This document shows positions 1-8,448 of a stretch of 50,599 bases of DNA, one piece after another (within the stretch, counting starts at the first letter, position 1; every line of letters starts with the position of its first letter). The translations under genes were made by a program, and so were the position numbers. The notes under the pieces were generated by a model that was given only the letters and a program-made list of their open reading frames with translations, searched no databases and was not told where the DNA came from. The DNA is taken from assembly GCA_002472565.1 (NCBI GenBank), contig DKSK01000019.1:1-50599 (forward strand), given 5' to 3'. Origin of the DNA: Bacteroidales bacterium UBA7258 (GTDB lineage Bacteria > Bacteroidota > Bacteroidia > Bacteroidales > UBA932).

Positions 1-419
1 TGTTCCAGAGCTTCAACCTGATAGACGAACTGACGGTATATGAGAACATAGAGCTTCCGCTCCGATACCTGAATGTTTCAGCAGGGGAGAGGAGGAAGCG
101 CGTCACGGAGATAATGAAGCGGATGAACATCAGCCACAGGGCGAGCCATTTTCCGCAGCAGCTTTCTGGAGGACAGCAGCAGAGGGTGGCGATAGCGAGA
201 GCGGTGGTCATCAACCCGAAGCTGATTCTCGCCGACGAGCCGACCGGAAACCTCGATTCGAAGAACGGAAAGGAGGTGATGGACCTGCTCACGGAACTGA
301 ATCAGGAGGGGGCTACGATCGTGATGGTGACGCACTCTCCGAAGGATGCGGCGATGGCCCAGCGGAAGATCGATCTCTTCGACGGTCAGATCGTCAGCGA
401 CGTGCAGAATGAATTGTAG
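1..419 (+). CDS. ABC transporter ATP-binding protein, MacB/LolD type (3' part, cut by window edge)
   Basis: The reading frame is open from the first bases and begins before the window, so the Walker A half is missing. What remains starts at the Q-loop (FQSFNLIDELTVYENI, from base 3) and includes the signature LSGGQQQRVAIARA, Walker B LILADEPTGNLD and the H-loop VTHS. This arrangement is characteristic of the MacB/LolD/FtsE ATPase group, which drives mechanotransmission-type export of lipoproteins, peptides or antibiotics rather than substrate import. The two following genes encode matching FtsX/MacB-type permeases, so the three likely form one transporter. The gene ends in TAG at 417-419 inside a 35-bp tandem repeat that copies its last codons and stop downstream. 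The substrate cannot be inferred. Confidence 0.93.
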   Translation, partial: FQSFNLIDELTVYENIELPLRYLNVSAGERRKRVTEIMKRMNISHRASHFPQQLSGGQQQRVAIARAVVINPKLILADEPTGNLDSKNGKEVMDLLTELNQEGATIVMVTHSPKDAAMAQRKIDLFDGQIVSDVQNEL

Positions 420-485
420 AGCAGATCGCGGGCGACGTGCAGAATGAATTGTAGAGCAGATCGCGGGCGACGTGCAGAATGAATT
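397..485. repeat. 35-bp tandem repeat, about 2.5 copies
   Basis: Copies begin at 397, 432 and 467 (exact 35-base period); the third is partial, about 19 bases. Each full copy carries the last sense codons and TAG stop of the upstream ATPase gene, so the stop appears at 417-419 and again 35 bases later. The period is not a multiple of three, and the extra copies lie in the 75-base gap before the permease gene. This looks like a recent slippage or unequal-crossover duplication. Confidence 0.9.
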
Positions 486-494
486 TGAATTTCT

Positions 495-2864
495 ATGGTC
501 AGTTTATTTAGAAAAAACAGCATAGTCTCAACCATCCTGAACCTTCTTGGCATGACGGCGGCCTTCGCCGCTATGTACGTGATTTTCGTGCAGGTCCATC
601 ACGACTTCACCTACAATCACGGCATCAAGGACAGCGACAGAATCTACGTGATGACTTTGCCAGACTTTTACGAAGAAGGCAAGTACTCAGTATTCATGAA
701 CAGGCCGCCTCAGGAGAAGGTGCTCGCCACTGCGACCGGCATCGAGAGCGGGGGCTGCGGCCAAATGCTTGGCTCGGACTGCTACATATCGTTGAAAGAA
801 GGCTCTGACAAGATTGACGCCACTTTCAATTCCCTCACCCCCGGAACCGTCAAGGCCTTCGGCTATGAACTTGTCCAAGGCTCCTTCGATGACATGAAGA
901 CGTGGCAGCAGACGGCAATAAGCGAATCTTTCGCGCGAAAGACAGGTCTGGCTCCGGGTTCGACATACTATCAGATCAGCAGAGGCCGGTCTGTTCCGAT
1001 GACCGTCGTCGCTATATATAAGGATTTCCCTGCCATCTCCGACCTTGCCTCCAATGACGGCTTCTCCCTCTTGGGAGACCAAGACATTTACAATATGAGT
1101 GAGTGGTCGTATTGCTATTATGTCAAGCTGAATCCGTCCGAGAATAAGGAGGATTTCGAGAAAGAGGCCTTCGAGATCGCCAAAGAATTCTATATGAATC
1201 AGTTCCCGGATGATTCGACAGAAGCAGACGACCTGAATCTTATCAAGTACCACCTGGTCTCCATCCGTGACGCCTACTTCGACCCACTTCTGGCCAGAGG
1301 TGACAGCATGAGTGGCAACAAGAGCACCACCTACACCCTGCTCGCCATAGCCATCCTTATCCTCCTGATTTCGATGGTCAACTACGTCAACTTCTTCGTG
1401 GCTATGATTCCTTTGAGAATCAAGGGTATAAACATCAGGAAGGTGATCGGCGCGTCAAGAACTTCTCTGGTCATGGGGATGATAGGGGAATCCTTGCTGT
1501 TGACCTTTATCTCCCTGGCGCTCTCCGCCTTAGTCGTCATTTTCTTTGGAAAATCTCACCTTGCGGACCTGATTCCGTTCACCACCGGCTTCGGTTCCAA
1601 TCCGCTTATCTTGGCTTTGAACGTCGGAGTCGCGATTCTGGTGGCAATCGTCGCCAGCCTGTATCCGGCCCTGTATTCGACCTCGGTACCTCCGGCTCTG
1701 TCGCTGAAAGGCTCTTTTTCCGCCACCCACAAAGGCAAGGCGATAAGATATTCCCTGGTAGGGGTCCAGTTCACCATTTCGATGGCTCTCATCATGTGCG
1801 CGATATTCATCAACAAGCAGCGCTCTTTCATGCTGAACCATGACCTAGGCTTCGACAAGGAGAATCTTCTGGTTGTAAGCTCCGGCTATTCGGTCGGCAG
1901 TCAGAGGGCCGCCGTTGAGGAGAGGCTGAAGAAGAATCCTGACATCAAGGACGTCGCCTGGGCGGACGGGGACATGGTCGCGGCAAGCAGGATGGGCTGG
2001 GGAAGAGAAGTCAAGGGTCAGCAACGTAATTGGCAGTGCTATCCTGTTTCATGGAACTTCTTGAGATTCATGAATATACCGGTTCAGGAAGGCAGAGATT
2101 TTCAGGAGTCCGACGAGCAGTGCGAGAACGGAATATTCATCTTCAACGAGGCCGCGAAAAAGGAATTCGGCCTCACTCTTGAAGACAAGGTCGGCGGTCA
2201 TATGGACACCCCGACTGACATCGCAGGCTTTTGCGCAGACTTCAATTACGCTCCGCTGAGGTCGGCAGTGGCTCCTTTCAGCTTCTACGTCTTCGGCAAG
2301 GACCCGTGGAGGCCGCTGTCTACGCTCTTTGTGAGGACTGCGCCTGGCTGCGATTTCACCCAACTGCGGAAATTCATAGGCTCTACTCTTGCAGAGTATG
2401 ACTCAAGCATGTCCGCTGATGATTTCGACATCAAATTATTCGACCAGACCTTGCAGAAAGTATATGACAGAGAGTCGAAACTGTCCAAGCTGATCACTCT
2501 TTTCACCATCATCGCCATAATCATCTCGCTCATGGGTGTCTTCGGGCTTGTTATGATTGAGACAGAAGGCCGCAGGAAAGAAATTGGCATCCGCAGAGTC
2601 AACGGCTCTACGATCGAGGAAATCCTTCTGATGATCAATTCTAAGTTCATCTACATAGTCTTGGGCTGCTTCGTGGTGGCCGCACCGTTGTGTATGTTTA
2701 TCATGAGGCGTTATCTCCAGAACTTTGCCTATCGGATCAGCCTCTCGCCATGGGTCTTCCTTCTTGCCTTGCTGGCGGTGCTTTTTGTGACTGTCTGTGT
2801 GGTGACGCTGGAGTCCCTGCGCGCGGCGACCTCCAATCCGGTGGATTCTCTTAGAAATGAATAA
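495..2864 (+). CDS. ABC transporter permease, MacB/FtsX family (first of two)
   Basis: A 789-residue inner-membrane protein with the doubled FtsX/MacB layout common in Bacteroidota. There is an N-terminal membrane segment at about 11-31, a large periplasmic domain, three or four helices between about 280 and 440 (for example ILILLISMVNYVNFFV), a second periplasmic domain, and three C-terminal helices after about 660. The family signature EIGIRRVNGS precedes the last helices, and RATASNP-like residues near the C-terminus (AATSNPVDSLRNE) are typical. It probably pairs with the downstream permease and the upstream ATPase. The ATG at 495 is chosen because it opens the membrane anchor; the only thing between it and the ATPase gene is the 35-bp repeat. 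Confidence 0.92.
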   Translation: MVSLFRKNSIVSTILNLLGMTAAFAAMYVIFVQVHHDFTYNHGIKDSDRIYVMTLPDFYEEGKYSVFMNRPPQEKVLATATGIESGGCGQMLGSDCYISLKEGSDKIDATFNSLTPGTVKAFGYELVQGSFDDMKTWQQTAISESFARKTGLAPGSTYYQISRGRSVPMTVVAIYKDFPAISDLASNDGFSLLGDQDIYNMSEWSYCYYVKLNPSENKEDFEKEAFEIAKEFYMNQFPDDSTEADDLNLIKYHLVSIRDAYFDPLLARGDSMSGNKSTTYTLLAIAILILLISMVNYVNFFVAMIPLRIKGINIRKVIGASRTSLVMGMIGESLLLTFISLALSALVVIFFGKSHLADLIPFTTGFGSNPLILALNVGVAILVAIVASLYPALYSTSVPPALSLKGSFSATHKGKAIRYSLVGVQFTISMALIMCAIFINKQRSFMLNHDLGFDKENLLVVSSGYSVGSQRAAVEERLKKNPDIKDVAWADGDMVAASRMGWGREVKGQQRNWQCYPVSWNFLRFMNIPVQEGRDFQESDEQCENGIFIFNEAAKKEFGLTLEDKVGGHMDTPTDIAGFCADFNYAPLRSAVAPFSFYVFGKDPWRPLSTLFVRTAPGCDFTQLRKFIGSTLAEYDSSMSADDFDIKLFDQTLQKVYDRESKLSKLITLFTIIAIIISLMGVFGLVMIETEGRRKEIGIRRVNGSTIEEILLMINSKFIYIVLGCFVVAAPLCMFIMRRYLQNFAYRISLSPWVFLLALLAVLFVTVCVVTLESLRAATSNPVDSLRNE

Positions 2865-2883
2865 CTCTGAAAGTTAAGATACT

Positions 2884-5217
2884 ATGAAAAAAAATGCAGG
2901 CGTAATCAAGGTGATTTCCCTCTCGGCAGGCCTGGCCATCGGCTCAGTGCTGATTGCGATGGTCGTCTTCTTGATGTCCTTCGACGGCTGCTTCCGCAAC
3001 GTGAAAGATATATATCAGATATTCAGCGGAATAGAACGGGAGAAAGAGTCGAAAGACTATAATCAGGTCAGCGGGGGCGTGGCTCCTGGTATGAAGGAAT
3101 TCATCCCTCAAGTTGAAGAGGCGACTAGGACGACATCCGTCTTTGATTCCGACAAATTCTATGACGAAAATAACAATATCATTAAGGGAGACATGATGCT
3201 TGCAGACTCCTGCTTTTTCAAGATCTTCAACAGGGAGTGGCTTTCCGGGGACTGGAGAGAGGCTCTCTGCGGCATGACCACGAAAGTCGTAGTCTCCCGT
3301 TCATTTGCAGATAAACTGGGAGGCCCTGCACAGGCGATCGGAAAAGTGATAAGCAACGAGCAGTCGAGGAGTTCTCTGTTTACGATAGTCGGCGTTTATG
3401 GAGATTTCCCGAAGAACAGCTCTTTCGCGGATGTCGACATCATCGGAACCTTGGACCTCATGAACCAATGGAGCAGGGAGAACTGGGTCGGAAACGACAG
3501 GTATCTGGGCTATGTGAAACTGGCACCGGGGACCGATCCGGCTTCCCTCAAAGATGCCATCTTCAAGATGCAGCAGGCCAAGCAGCCTCTTGAAGATCTG
3601 GAGAAGGCCGGAGTCAAGCTGTCTTACAAGCTGGTAAATCTGCAGAAGGTCCACACTCAGGATCCGGAGATCAGAAGCCGTGCGGTAATCCTCTCGATCG
3701 TGGCCCTGCTTCTGATTCTGATTGCTACCATGAACTATCTTCTCGTGGCCATTTCCGAAGTCGTCAAAAGGTCCAAGGAGGTTGCGGTCCGCAAGTGCTA
3801 TGGAGCCTCTGACGGCAATATCTACGGTCTCCTGTTTAAGTCTGCGGCCATTTCCATGGGAGTCTCACTCTTCGTCGCTGCGGCACTTGTGCTGGCTTTC
3901 AGAGGTAAAATCGAACAGCTTATGGGGGTCGGTCTCCATGACCTCTTGATTCCACAGACATTTGCAATCGTGCTTGTTGTCCTGCTTCTCGTCTTCCTGT
4001 CTTCCGCCATAATACCGGCCAGACTTTTTGTGAAAATTCCTGTCTCCAGCGCTTTCAGAGGCTTTAAAGAGAACAAACGCAAGTGGAAGCGTTCCCTGCT
4101 GGTCTTCCAGTTTATGATCAATGCCATTATTCTCGTGCTCTTGCTTGTCATCAATAAGCAGTATGACAAGATGATGAAAGAGGATGTCGGATACGACTAC
4201 AATAATCTCTCATATGCAGAGCTTCCCGGCACTAAGAAGGCCGTAATGTTCGAGATAGCTGAGAAGTTGCGCACCTATCCTGAAGTTGAGGGCGCTGAAA
4301 TTACCTACACTCTTCCCTTCCAGACTTCTTCCGGCAATAATGTCTATCTGCCGGGTAACGATACTGAACTCTTCAATGTGGCTGACCAATATTGGTCTAG
4401 CGAAGGCTTTTTCAAGTTGATGGGCTTCCATATGCTTGAGGGAAAGGCCCCTGAGAATTCGGATGAGATGGCGGTCAGCAAGTCTTTCGTGGATAAACTT
4501 TCGCAGTTTACGGATCTGAGCGGCGGTGTGGTCGGCAAGGCTGTTTCACTGACAGAGCATGGCACTCAGACCATCTGCGGAGTATATGAAGATTACAGAA
4601 TAGGGTCGGCGGTGGATCCTGACACCCGCCCGAGCGTAAGATTCTGTCTCAACAAGACTGATTCCACCTGGTATTCGGACGTAGCCACTACTCTGGTGGT
4701 CAAGTTCCACGAGCTCAACGGGGATAATATGAAGCTGATGGAGAAGGTAGTGAAGGATTTCCTTCCTGATCGGGATATTGAAGTTAAGGCCTATTCCGCA
4801 AGCATGGCCAAGCTCTACGATGACACTCGCAAGATGCGTTCCGCCTTTGGAATCGGTTCGATATTCGCTCTGGTCATCGCGCTGGTGGGCCTAGTTGGCT
4901 ATCTGCTTGATGAGTCAGAACGGCGCAGCAAGGAAATTGCGGTGCGCAAGGTCAATGGCGCCGAGTCACAGGAGATAGTGAGGATGTTGGTCGTGGATAT
5001 TTCCAAGCTCGTTCTTGTGGGAATAGCCGCCGGGAACATCGCTTCGTGGTTCATCGCCAGAGACTGGCTGAAACAGTTCGCGGATAAGATAAGTCTTTCT
5101 TTTCTGCAATTTGTGACCGCCGACCTGGTCCTTATTGTGGTGATAGTCATTACGGTGGCTCTCAGTTCGCTTAGAATCGCGAGATCCAATCCTGTCGGCT
5201 TCCTCAAGAACGACTGA
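2884..5217 (+). CDS. ABC transporter permease, MacB/FtsX family (second of two)
   Basis: A 777-residue protein, 19 bases after the first permease and with the same architecture: one N-terminal helix (about 8-30), a periplasmic domain, a central helix group (about 265-430), a second periplasmic domain and three C-terminal helices (after about 655). The motif KEIAVRKVNGAES parallels KEIGIRRVNGST of its neighbour, while overall similarity is low, so the pair looks like an old duplication forming a heterodimer. A strong intrinsic terminator lies 33 bases after the stop, closing the operon. The substrate is unknown; exporters of this type in the phylum are often linked to peptide or lipoprotein handling, but nothing here says which. 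Confidence 0.92.
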   Translation: MKKNAGVIKVISLSAGLAIGSVLIAMVVFLMSFDGCFRNVKDIYQIFSGIEREKESKDYNQVSGGVAPGMKEFIPQVEEATRTTSVFDSDKFYDENNNIIKGDMMLADSCFFKIFNREWLSGDWREALCGMTTKVVVSRSFADKLGGPAQAIGKVISNEQSRSSLFTIVGVYGDFPKNSSFADVDIIGTLDLMNQWSRENWVGNDRYLGYVKLAPGTDPASLKDAIFKMQQAKQPLEDLEKAGVKLSYKLVNLQKVHTQDPEIRSRAVILSIVALLLILIATMNYLLVAISEVVKRSKEVAVRKCYGASDGNIYGLLFKSAAISMGVSLFVAAALVLAFRGKIEQLMGVGLHDLLIPQTFAIVLVVLLLVFLSSAIIPARLFVKIPVSSAFRGFKENKRKWKRSLLVFQFMINAIILVLLLVINKQYDKMMKEDVGYDYNNLSYAELPGTKKAVMFEIAEKLRTYPEVEGAEITYTLPFQTSSGNNVYLPGNDTELFNVADQYWSSEGFFKLMGFHMLEGKAPENSDEMAVSKSFVDKLSQFTDLSGGVVGKAVSLTEHGTQTICGVYEDYRIGSAVDPDTRPSVRFCLNKTDSTWYSDVATTLVVKFHELNGDNMKLMEKVVKDFLPDRDIEVKAYSASMAKLYDDTRKMRSAFGIGSIFALVIALVGLVGYLLDESERRSKEIAVRKVNGAESQEIVRMLVVDISKLVLVGIAAGNIASWFIARDWLKQFADKISLSFLQFVTADLVLIVVIVITVALSSLRIARSNPVGFLKND

Positions 5218-5249
5218 TAGCGCCAGAGCCTGCGCCCATCCGGTTTTGT

Positions 5250-5278
5250 CCCCGCCCTTCCAAGGCGGGGATTTTTTT
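5250..5278 (+). terminator. Rho-independent terminator of the ABC transporter operon
   Basis: A seven-base-pair perfect GC stem, CCCCGCC (5250-5256) with GGCGGGG (5264-5270), a seven-base loop, then A and seven T residues (5272-5278). It lies just after the second permease gene. Confidence 0.9.
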
Positions 5279-5307
5279 CGGCAGGATGGCTTTCGGCGAT
5301 TAATTCG

Positions 5308-5315
5308 TATCTTTG
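5308..5315 (+). promoter_or_regulatory. Bacteroidota-type -7 box for the MATE gene
   Basis: TATCTTTG matches the consensus TAnnTTTG exactly and lies 26 bases before the ATG. No convincing TTTG -33 element is seen at the usual distance. Confidence 0.6.
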
Positions 5316-5341
5316 CCGCCGCTTATTCAGGTTTTTAGTTT

Positions 5342-6694
5342 ATGGCGAATGTGAGGGACATGACGGGTGGGAGTCCCGCGAAGAACATTTTGTATTTTGC
5401 CCTGCCTCTGGCCCTCGGCTATGTCCTTCAGCATCTTTATCAGGTAGCGGATGCGGCCATTGTAGGGAAGTGGGTCGGCGTGGAAGGCTTGGCGGCGGTC
5501 GGCGCCTCGTCTTCCATAATGTTCCTTTTCCTTGGTTTCTGCAACGGGTCTTGCGCCGGGTTCAGTGTCCCGGTAGCCCAAGCTTTCGGAGCCAAAGACT
5601 ACTCGCTGATGCGAAGATATGTAGCCAACGCGGTAAGGCTTGCAGTATGGATCTCAGTGTTTCTGACAGTCCCGGTCTGCCTATTCTGCAATCCGATACT
5701 ACATATGGTAAATGTTCCGGATGACATCTTCCTCCAGGCCAGGGTCTACCTCATGCTCCAGTTCCTCGGCATTCCTCTTGCCATAGCCTACAATCTTCTG
5801 GCAGGTTTCATCAGGTCGCTCGGCAACTCTAAGGAGCCTTTTTATTTCCTCTTGGTCTCTTCCGCTTCGAATATTATCCTTGACCTTTTGTTTGTGGTTG
5901 TCTTCAAGTGGGGAGTGTTCGGAGCCGGTTTCGCCACAATTATCTCGCAGGTGATTTCGGTGAATCTATGTTTCTCCTTCATCATAAGGCAGATGAGGAT
6001 CCTCATACCGTCGGGGGCGGAAAGGCGCCGTGACGGCGCCCTCGCGAGGTTGCTGCTTGCTAACGGAATCCCCATGGGACTGCAATTCTCGATAACGGGA
6101 ATCGGCATCATCATGCTCCAGAGGGCCAACAATACGCTCGGAACCATCTATGTCGCCGCCTTCACGGCTTCGATGAGGGTCAAGTATGTCTTCACTACGG
6201 TTTTCGAAAATATAGGTGTGGCTATGGCGACATATTGCGGCCAGAATATCGGGGCGGGGAGGCTGGACAGGGTGAAGTCGGGCCTGAAGGCGGCTTCGGG
6301 GCTCATGATGCTGTATTTCGTCATAACTTTTGCCTTGATCTTTCCTTTCTCCGATGAGATGATGGGCCTCTTTGTAGATCCGTCGCAGACGCAGATAGTC
6401 GATCTGGCTTCTCGTTATATGAGGATTTCCAATCTATTCTATCCGGTGCTCGGGATGTTGACGATTCTCAGATATTCGATTCAAGGTCTGGGCTATTCGT
6501 CGCTTTCTTTGATGTCCGGGGTCATGGAGATGATAGCCCGGTGCGCAGTCAGCATCTGGATGGTGCCGGCTCTGGGCTTTCTGGGTGTCTGCTTCGGAGA
6601 TCCAACTGCATGGTGTGCCGCTGACATCTTCCTTTTCCCGGCCATGTTTTTTCTGCTCCGCCACCTTGGACGCAGGATAACGCCTACGGTGTAG
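5342..6694 (+). CDS. MATE family efflux transporter
   Basis: A 450-residue polytopic membrane protein of usual MATE length, predicted to have 12 helices in two similar halves. The N-terminus, including MTGGSPAKNILYFALPLALG and VADAAIVGKWVGVEGLAAVGA, is typical of the DinF/NorM-like MATE branch widespread in gut anaerobes. The family exchanges cationic drugs or metabolites for Na+ or H+ across the inner membrane. The gene is a single transcription unit with its own -7 box upstream and an inverted repeat after it. The substrate is not predictable. Confidence 0.93.
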   Translation: MANVRDMTGGSPAKNILYFALPLALGYVLQHLYQVADAAIVGKWVGVEGLAAVGASSSIMFLFLGFCNGSCAGFSVPVAQAFGAKDYSLMRRYVANAVRLAVWISVFLTVPVCLFCNPILHMVNVPDDIFLQARVYLMLQFLGIPLAIAYNLLAGFIRSLGNSKEPFYFLLVSSASNIILDLLFVVVFKWGVFGAGFATIISQVISVNLCFSFIIRQMRILIPSGAERRRDGALARLLLANGIPMGLQFSITGIGIIMLQRANNTLGTIYVAAFTASMRVKYVFTTVFENIGVAMATYCGQNIGAGRLDRVKSGLKAASGLMMLYFVITFALIFPFSDEMMGLFVDPSQTQIVDLASRYMRISNLFYPVLGMLTILRYSIQGLGYSSLSLMSGVMEMIARCAVSIWMVPALGFLGVCFGDPTAWCAADIFLFPAMFFLLRHLGRRITPTV

Positions 6695-6771
6695 GAGAGA
6701 GGAGCGCCGGTCTCCCGCTGCGGAAGCCGCCACCGGAGGGAGCAGGGAGAGGCAGGCGCTGCCCCAGAACG

Positions 6772-6801
6772 AAATGGGCGGCCCCGGAGGACCGCCCATT
6801 T
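6772..6801 (-). terminator. Inverted repeat between MATE gene and decarboxylase operon, probable terminator
   Basis: A perfect ten-base-pair stem, AAATGGGCGG (6772-6781) with CCGCCCATTT (6792-6801), and a ten-base loop. It sits 20 bases beyond the stop of the minus-strand decarboxylase operon. The T-rich tract is short on both strands, so it may act bidirectionally for the convergent genes. Confidence 0.65.
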
Positions 6802-6821
6802 GGCAAAGATATTTCTTAGCC

Positions 6822-7979
6822 TTATCCGAGGAAGCCGAGAAGGATTCCGGCGGCAACAGCCGAACCGATGACGCCGGCGACGTTAGGTCCCATTGCGTGC
6901 ATCAGGAGGTGGTTGTCAGGGTCGAACTCGCGGCCTACAAGCTCCGAAACGCGGGCGCTGTCAGGTACTGCTGAAACACCTGCATTGCCGATGAGCGGAT
7001 TGATCTTGTGACCTTCCCTGAGGAAGAGGTTGAAGATTTTCACGAAGAGGACGCCGCAGGCCGTCGCTATGACGAAGGAGATGAGTCCGAGGGCGAAAAT
7101 CTTGACGGACTGGCCCGTTAGGAACTTGTCTGCCTGGGTGGAGGCACCGACCGTCAGGCCGATGAGAGTCGTGACTACATCGATGAGCGGACCGCGGGCA
7201 GTCTCGGCGAGACGGCGTGTCACCCCGCTTTCCTTGAGCAGGTTGCCGAAGAAAAGCATGCCGAGAAGCGGAAGACCTGACGGAACGATGAAAGCCGTGG
7301 TCAGGAAGCCAATGATAGGGAAGATGGTCTTCTCCTTCTGGCTTACCGGCCTTGGCTTGGGCATCCTGATGAGCCTTTCCTTCTTGGAGGTGAGGGCCAG
7401 CATGATAGGACGCTGGATGACAGGCACAAGGGCCATGTAGGAGTAGGCCGACACTGCGATGGCTCCCATGAGATCCGGGGCGAGTTTGGAGGAGAGGAAG
7501 ATGGCCGTAGGACCGTCCGCGCCTCCGATGATGCCGATGGCTCCCGCCTCGTTCGGCGCGAAACCGAAGAGGGTCGCGAGCAGATAGGCTCCGAAGATGC
7601 CCATCTGGGCCGCGGCTCCGATGAGGATTAGTCTTGGCTGGGAGATGAGGGCCGAGAAGTCGGTCATCGCTCCGATACCAAGGAAGATGAGCGGCGGGTA
7701 CCAGCCTTGACGAACTCCCTGATAGAGGGTGTTGAGTACTGAGCCGTTTTCGTAAATACCGATATTCAGTCCCGGAAACATCGGAATATTTCCGATGATC
7801 ATTCCGAAGCCGATCGGAACAAGGAGGAGAGGCTCCCAGCCTTTCTTTATGGCGATCGTTATGAAGGCGATTCCTATCAGGATCATCACGAGATTTGGCC
7901 ATTCACAGTTGTAGAAACCTGTGAAATACCAAAACTGCCTGAGGCTTTCCGTAATCTGGCTTGCCAGGATAGTGCCCAT
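6822..7979 (-). CDS. Sodium-translocating acyl-CoA decarboxylase beta subunit (OadB/MmdB family)
   Basis: A 385-residue integral membrane protein matching the OadB/GcdB/MmdB family over its length. GIIGGADGPTAIF at about 149-161 holds the aspartate (D155) equivalent to the proton- and Na+-handling aspartate of oxaloacetate decarboxylase beta subunits; GNAGVSAVPDSAR near 340 is the second conserved ion-site region. The subunit decarboxylates carboxybiotin and couples this to Na+ export. It is last in a four-gene operon, two bases after the biotin carrier. Because the partner carboxyltransferase is of acyl-CoA rather than pyruvate type, methylmalonyl-CoA decarboxylase is likelier than oxaloacetate decarboxylase. 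Confidence 0.95.
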   Translation of the reverse strand: MGTILASQITESLRQFWYFTGFYNCEWPNLVMILIGIAFITIAIKKGWEPLLLVPIGFGMIIGNIPMFPGLNIGIYENGSVLNTLYQGVRQGWYPPLIFLGIGAMTDFSALISQPRLILIGAAAQMGIFGAYLLATLFGFAPNEAGAIGIIGGADGPTAIFLSSKLAPDLMGAIAVSAYSYMALVPVIQRPIMLALTSKKERLIRMPKPRPVSQKEKTIFPIIGFLTTAFIVPSGLPLLGMLFFGNLLKESGVTRRLAETARGPLIDVVTTLIGLTVGASTQADKFLTGQSVKIFALGLISFVIATACGVLFVKIFNLFLREGHKINPLIGNAGVSAVPDSARVSELVGREFDPDNHLLMHAMGPNVAGVIGSAVAAGILLGFLG

Positions 7980-7981
7980 CC

Positions 7982-8416
7982 TTATCCGATTGTTACGATG
8001 GTGTCGCCCTCAAGGATGGAATCACCCTTGGAGACTTTGATGCTGGTTACGGTTCCGTCGGCTAAGGCAGGGATCTCGTTCTCCATCTTCATGGCCTCGA
8101 TTACGGCGACTTTCTGGCCCTTCTTCACGGCCTGGCCCTCCTTGACGGAGACCTCGATGATTACGCCGGGAAGCGGGGATACAACGGCTGTTCCCTCGCC
8201 GGCGGCCTTAGGAGCGACAGGGGCGGCGGCAGGAGCCGCTACAGGTGCTGTAGCGGCTCCTGCTGCCGGGGAGGCTGCAACAGGAGCCGCAGGAGCGGAC
8301 TCGAGTTCAACCTTGTATGAGGCGCCGTTGACCGTAACGTCAGCGAGTCCGCCTTCTACTGAATTGATGGCTACGTTGTAGTCGTTGCCATTGATCTTGA
8401 ATTTGTACTCTTTCAT
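7982..8416 (-). CDS. Biotin carboxyl carrier subunit of the decarboxylase (MmdC-like)
   Basis: A 144-residue biotinyl protein in three parts: a short N-terminal beta domain (about 1-40), an Ala/Pro-rich flexible linker (about 41-75), and a C-terminal biotinyl domain with the biotinylation motif EAMKMEN (lysine 110). It shuttles carboxybiotin from the soluble carboxyltransferase to the membrane beta subunit. A TTG 21 bases further upstream is in frame, but the ATG at 8416 begins the conserved MKEYKFKING and is preferred. The linker DNA contains a remarkable 15-bp hairpin (8229-8263). Confidence 0.94.
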   Translation of the reverse strand: MKEYKFKINGNDYNVAINSVEGGLADVTVNGASYKVELESAPAAPVAASPAAGAATAPVAAPAAAPVAPKAAGEGTAVVSPLPGVIIEVSVKEGQAVKKGQKVAVIEAMKMENEIPALADGTVTSIKVSKGDSILEGDTIVTIG

Positions 8417-8448
8417 ATTTTGATATTGTTTTTTCAATTAAGTTCGGG

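Noticed and set aside
6703..6761. Imperfect inverted repeat after the MATE gene
   Set aside because: Arms match only partly and no T-run follows, so I do not list it as a terminator.
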